From positions 17,106 to 81,105 of the forward strand of contig JAJKIR010000206.1 in NCBI GenBank assembly GCA_021154325.1: a DNA stretch of 64,000 bases. Reading direction: 5' to 3'. The notes under the pieces are model-generated. The model ran no database searches, was not told where the DNA came from, and was given only the letters and a program-made list of their open reading frames with translations. The translations under genes were made by a program, and so were the position numbers. This document shows positions 61,930-64,000 of the stretch, piece after piece. The stretch comes from Gemmatimonas sp. Lineage in GTDB: Bacteria > Gemmatimonadota > Gemmatimonadetes > Gemmatimonadales > Gemmatimonadaceae. Position 1 is the stretch's first letter. Each line of letters starts with the position of its first letter.

Positions 61930-62139
61930 GTGCGGACGCTCTTCATTCTCGCGGTACGCGGCTATCAGGTCAGCCTCGGTCAGCTGCTGCCGTCTTCCTG
62001 TCGTTATTTTCCCAGTTGCTCCGCGTACGCGATCGAGGCGATCAGCAAGTACGGCGCGGCGCGCGGATCCTGGTTGGCGGCTCGTCGCATTGCACGGTGC
62101 CACCCATTCCGGCCGGGCGGGTATGATCCCGTTCCGTAG
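61930..62139 (+). CDS. yidD: Membrane protein insertion efficiency factor YidD
   Basis: A 69-residue protein with GTG start, nine bases after rnpA. The family pattern is complete: RGYQVSLGQLLPSSCRYFPSCSAYAIEAISKYGAARGSWLAARRIARCHPFRPGGYDPVP, including the three conserved Cys and the terminal HP...GG.DPVP. It aids YidC-dependent membrane insertion, and yidC follows 27 bases later in the same transcript. Confidence 0.95.
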   Translation: MRTLFILAVRGYQVSLGQLLPSSCRYFPSCSAYAIEAISKYGAARGSWLAARRIARCHPFRPGGYDPVP

Positions 62140-62165
62140 CAGCCCGACGAGAGCCACTCGCTTGC

Positions 62166-63884
62166 ATGGATAGACGAACTTTCCTGGCGCTCCTGCTCAG
62201 CGCGCTCGTCATCGTCGTCACTCCGATTCTGTTTCGGGGTTTCGGCGGGAGACCGCGCACTGCGCCGCCGGCGTCACACGACACGACGACGAGCGCGGCG
62301 TCCGCACCTGCGCCTACCGCGCAGGCACCGATCGCGAGCCCACAGCCAGCGACCGCTGCACCAGCCCTTTCGTTGCCGACGGCCGCTCCGCGTCCAGCGG
62401 CCGACACCACCACCGTCGACGCGGCCAAGACGCGCTACGTTTTCTCCACGGCCGGTGCCGCGCCGCAGACCATCGTGCTCAGCGGGTACGCCAATCTGAG
62501 CACAGGACAGCGCAACCCGGCGAGAGCAACACTGGCGGCAAGTCCCCCCACGCACCCAGCGGCGTTGCCGCTCCTGCGCTATCGACTCGTGAGATCCAGC
62601 GACACGCTCGCACTAGACACGGTGGCCTTTCGCGCTCAGCGCGATGCAAATGGCATCACCTTCACGAGCAGCGTGCCGGCGGTGACGATCCGTTATGCGT
62701 TTGCTAACGACGGTTATCTGGCCCACGTTTCCGGCGAGGCGGCTTCTGCAGCGGGCGCTCCCGGCCCCGCCCAACTGCTCATCGATCTGCCTGCGACGCT
62801 GAGGTCGCAGGAAGCAGACACACTCGAGGACGAACGCCATCTGGCCTACGGCTACAAGGCGCAGCACGAGGACGTGAAGAGCGTGGCGTTCGGAAAGCTC
62901 GACCCGGCGCTGGTGCGGACAGACAGCGGCCCGATGGAGTGGGTCGCCGTTCGGAATAAGTATTTTCTCATGGCGCTCGTCGCACCGTCGCCGGCCTCAT
63001 CATTTGTCGCGCTCCGGATGCAGGGCGGCGCCCGCGTCGGCAAGCAAGCGCCCGTGGCTGCAGCGACAGCGGTGCAGTCGGTCCGGGATGGACGGTTCGG
63101 GTTCGATCTGTACGCCGGCCCGCAATCCTGGGCGCAGCTGCGCGCGATCGGTCACGACCTGGAGAACGTGAACCCATACGGCGGATGGATCCCAGGTGTC
63201 CAGCCTTTCGCGACCATCTGCATGCGTGTTCTGCTCTGGATGCGGCAGACGTTCAACGTCTCGTACGGATGGGTGCTCATCATCTTCGGTGTGACGGTGC
63301 GCCTGCTGCTCTGGCCGCTCAACCAGAGCGCGATGCGGTCCAGCCTCAAGATGCAGCGGCTGCAGCCCGAGCTCGCCGAGGTCCAGAAACGCTACAAGAA
63401 CGAACCGGAAAAACAGCGTGAAGCGCTGGTTAAGCTCTATCAACAGCACGGCATGAGTCCGTTCAGTCCGATCATGGGCTGTTTGCCGATGCTGCTCCCG
63501 ATGCCGGTGCTGTTCGCGCTCTTCTTCGTGTTTCAGAACACGATCGAATTCCGCGGCGTGAGCTTCCTCTGGCTGCCGGATCTCTCGCTTCGCGATCCGT
63601 TCTACATCATGCCGCTCTTCATGGGCGTTTCGATGTTCGTGCTCTCGTGGATCGGTATGCGCGCGGCGCCGCCGAATCCGCAGACGAAGATGATGAGCTA
63701 CATGATGCCGGCAGTCATGACGATGGTGCTGCTCAATTTCGCGTCCGGGCTGAATCTCTATTACGCCGTGCAGAACGTGGCCGCATTGCCGCAGCAATGG
63801 CTGCTGTCACGCGAACGGATGAAGGCGGCGCCGCCAGCGCCCGCGCCGGCGCCGCCGCTGCGAGGTCGCCGGGCGACGACCTAG
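62166..63884 (+). CDS. yidC: Membrane protein insertase YidC
   Basis: A 572-residue protein. An N-terminal transmembrane helix (FLALLLSALVIVVTPILF) is followed by a long Ala/Pro/Thr-rich linker and the periplasmic P1-like beta domain (about 75-330, as in Gram-negative YidC). The insertase core begins near residue 355 with NVSYGWVLIIFGVTVRLLLWPLNQSAMRSSLKMQRLQPEL, containing the conserved hydrophilic-groove Arg, and continues with SPIMGCLPMLLPMPVLFALFFVF. It inserts membrane proteins alone or with Sec. The C-terminus is basic and Pro-rich. Confidence 0.95.
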   Translation: MDRRTFLALLLSALVIVVTPILFRGFGGRPRTAPPASHDTTTSAASAPAPTAQAPIASPQPATAAPALSLPTAAPRPAADTTTVDAAKTRYVFSTAGAAPQTIVLSGYANLSTGQRNPARATLAASPPTHPAALPLLRYRLVRSSDTLALDTVAFRAQRDANGITFTSSVPAVTIRYAFANDGYLAHVSGEAASAAGAPGPAQLLIDLPATLRSQEADTLEDERHLAYGYKAQHEDVKSVAFGKLDPALVRTDSGPMEWVAVRNKYFLMALVAPSPASSFVALRMQGGARVGKQAPVAAATAVQSVRDGRFGFDLYAGPQSWAQLRAIGHDLENVNPYGGWIPGVQPFATICMRVLLWMRQTFNVSYGWVLIIFGVTVRLLLWPLNQSAMRSSLKMQRLQPELAEVQKRYKNEPEKQREALVKLYQQHGMSPFSPIMGCLPMLLPMPVLFALFFVFQNTIEFRGVSFLWLPDLSLRDPFYIMPLFMGVSMFVLSWIGMRAAPPNPQTKMMSYMMPAVMTMVLLNFASGLNLYYAVQNVAALPQQWLLSRERMKAAPPAPAPAPPLRGRRATT

Positions 63885-63909
63885 GGCATCACATCGAGCG
63901 AGGAGGCCG

Positions 63910-64000
63910 GTGAAGGTCACCTACATCGGACACGCGACGTTACTGATCGAGATGGGCGCCGTTAGGCTTCTCACCGATCCCAATTTCGATCGCAAGCTCG
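63910..64000 (+). CDS. MBL-fold hydrolase, N-terminal fragment (truncated by window end)
   Basis: A GTG start with AGGAGG seven bases upstream begins VTYIGHATLLIEMGAVRLLTDPNFDRKL, the typical first strands of UlaG-like metallo-beta-lactamase-fold hydrolases (GHATxLIE and TDP). Only 30 codons are in the window, so the metal motif HxHxDH is not visible. It lies 25 bases after yidC and is probably co-transcribed. It contains a CGTTAGGC motif. Confidence 0.75.
   Translation, partial: MKVTYIGHATLLIEMGAVRLLTDPNFDRKL

Overview
The window is a high-GC chromosomal segment from a Gram-negative (diderm) bacterium. Outer-membrane beta-barrels, lipoproteins, YidC and YidD are present, and there is no phage, insertion sequence, CRISPR array or rRNA/tRNA gene. 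The gene repertoire, the paired M16 peptidases, the M28 peptidase and the codon style fit Gemmatimonadota best, but that is an inference. It is the neighbourhood of the replication origin: dnaN and dnaA run leftward, rpmH-rnpA-yidD-yidC run rightward, and parA-parB with two parS sites lie about 25 kb to the left.

Layout. At 1-5.8 kb, the end of a tail-anchored protein faces a leftward group (alkaline-phosphatase superfamily enzyme, Smr-like protein, methyltransferase, secreted M28 peptidase). At 5.9-12.9 kb lies an arginine island: argC-argB-argD plus a small GNAT N-acetylglutamate synthase candidate leftward, and argR, argG-argH rightward. Shared TTATGCA/TGCATAA operator half-sites sit in the two promoters. 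At 13-31 kb are housekeeping and envelope genes: a cold-shock protein, ispG, a small HD alarmone-hydrolase-like protein, a BY-kinase-like membrane protein with a degenerate P-loop, a cupredoxin lipoprotein, HisA-like and HisN, an M16 peptidase pair, murB, a large outer-membrane protein, an ABC-F ATPase and a YheT hydrolase. At 31.6-36.4 kb are mnmG, a SIMPL protein, parS x2, parA and parB. At 36.5-43.1 kb is a BMP-type nucleoside importer with a Nif3 gene embedded and an antisense MFS gene splitting it. At 43-57.7 kb are transporters, an acyltransferase, a type IV pilin-like protein, polA, a second csp, a Ser/Thr kinase, a histidine kinase, pyrE, a chemoreceptor and an AraC regulator. At 57.9-64 kb are rnpB, dnaN, a candidate oriC, dnaA, rpmH/rnpA, yidD, yidC and the start of an MBL-fold hydrolase.

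The most striking signal is not a gene. The octamer GCCTAACG (with its complement CGTTAGGC) occurs 33 times by my hand scan, roughly one per 2 kb, in genes and between them and on both strands. Inside genes it usually appears as NCG-TTA-GGC, forcing the rare leucine codon TTA into a high-GC background, and in three genes it supplies the stop codon. This looks like a DNA-level signal (uptake sequence, HIP1-like or Chi-like element) rather than protein-level conservation. The second notable item is rnpA: its open frame wholly contains rpmH in another frame and offers no ATG, GTG or TTG between the rpmH stop and the conserved RnpA core, recalling the nested rpmH/rnpA arrangement known in Thermus.
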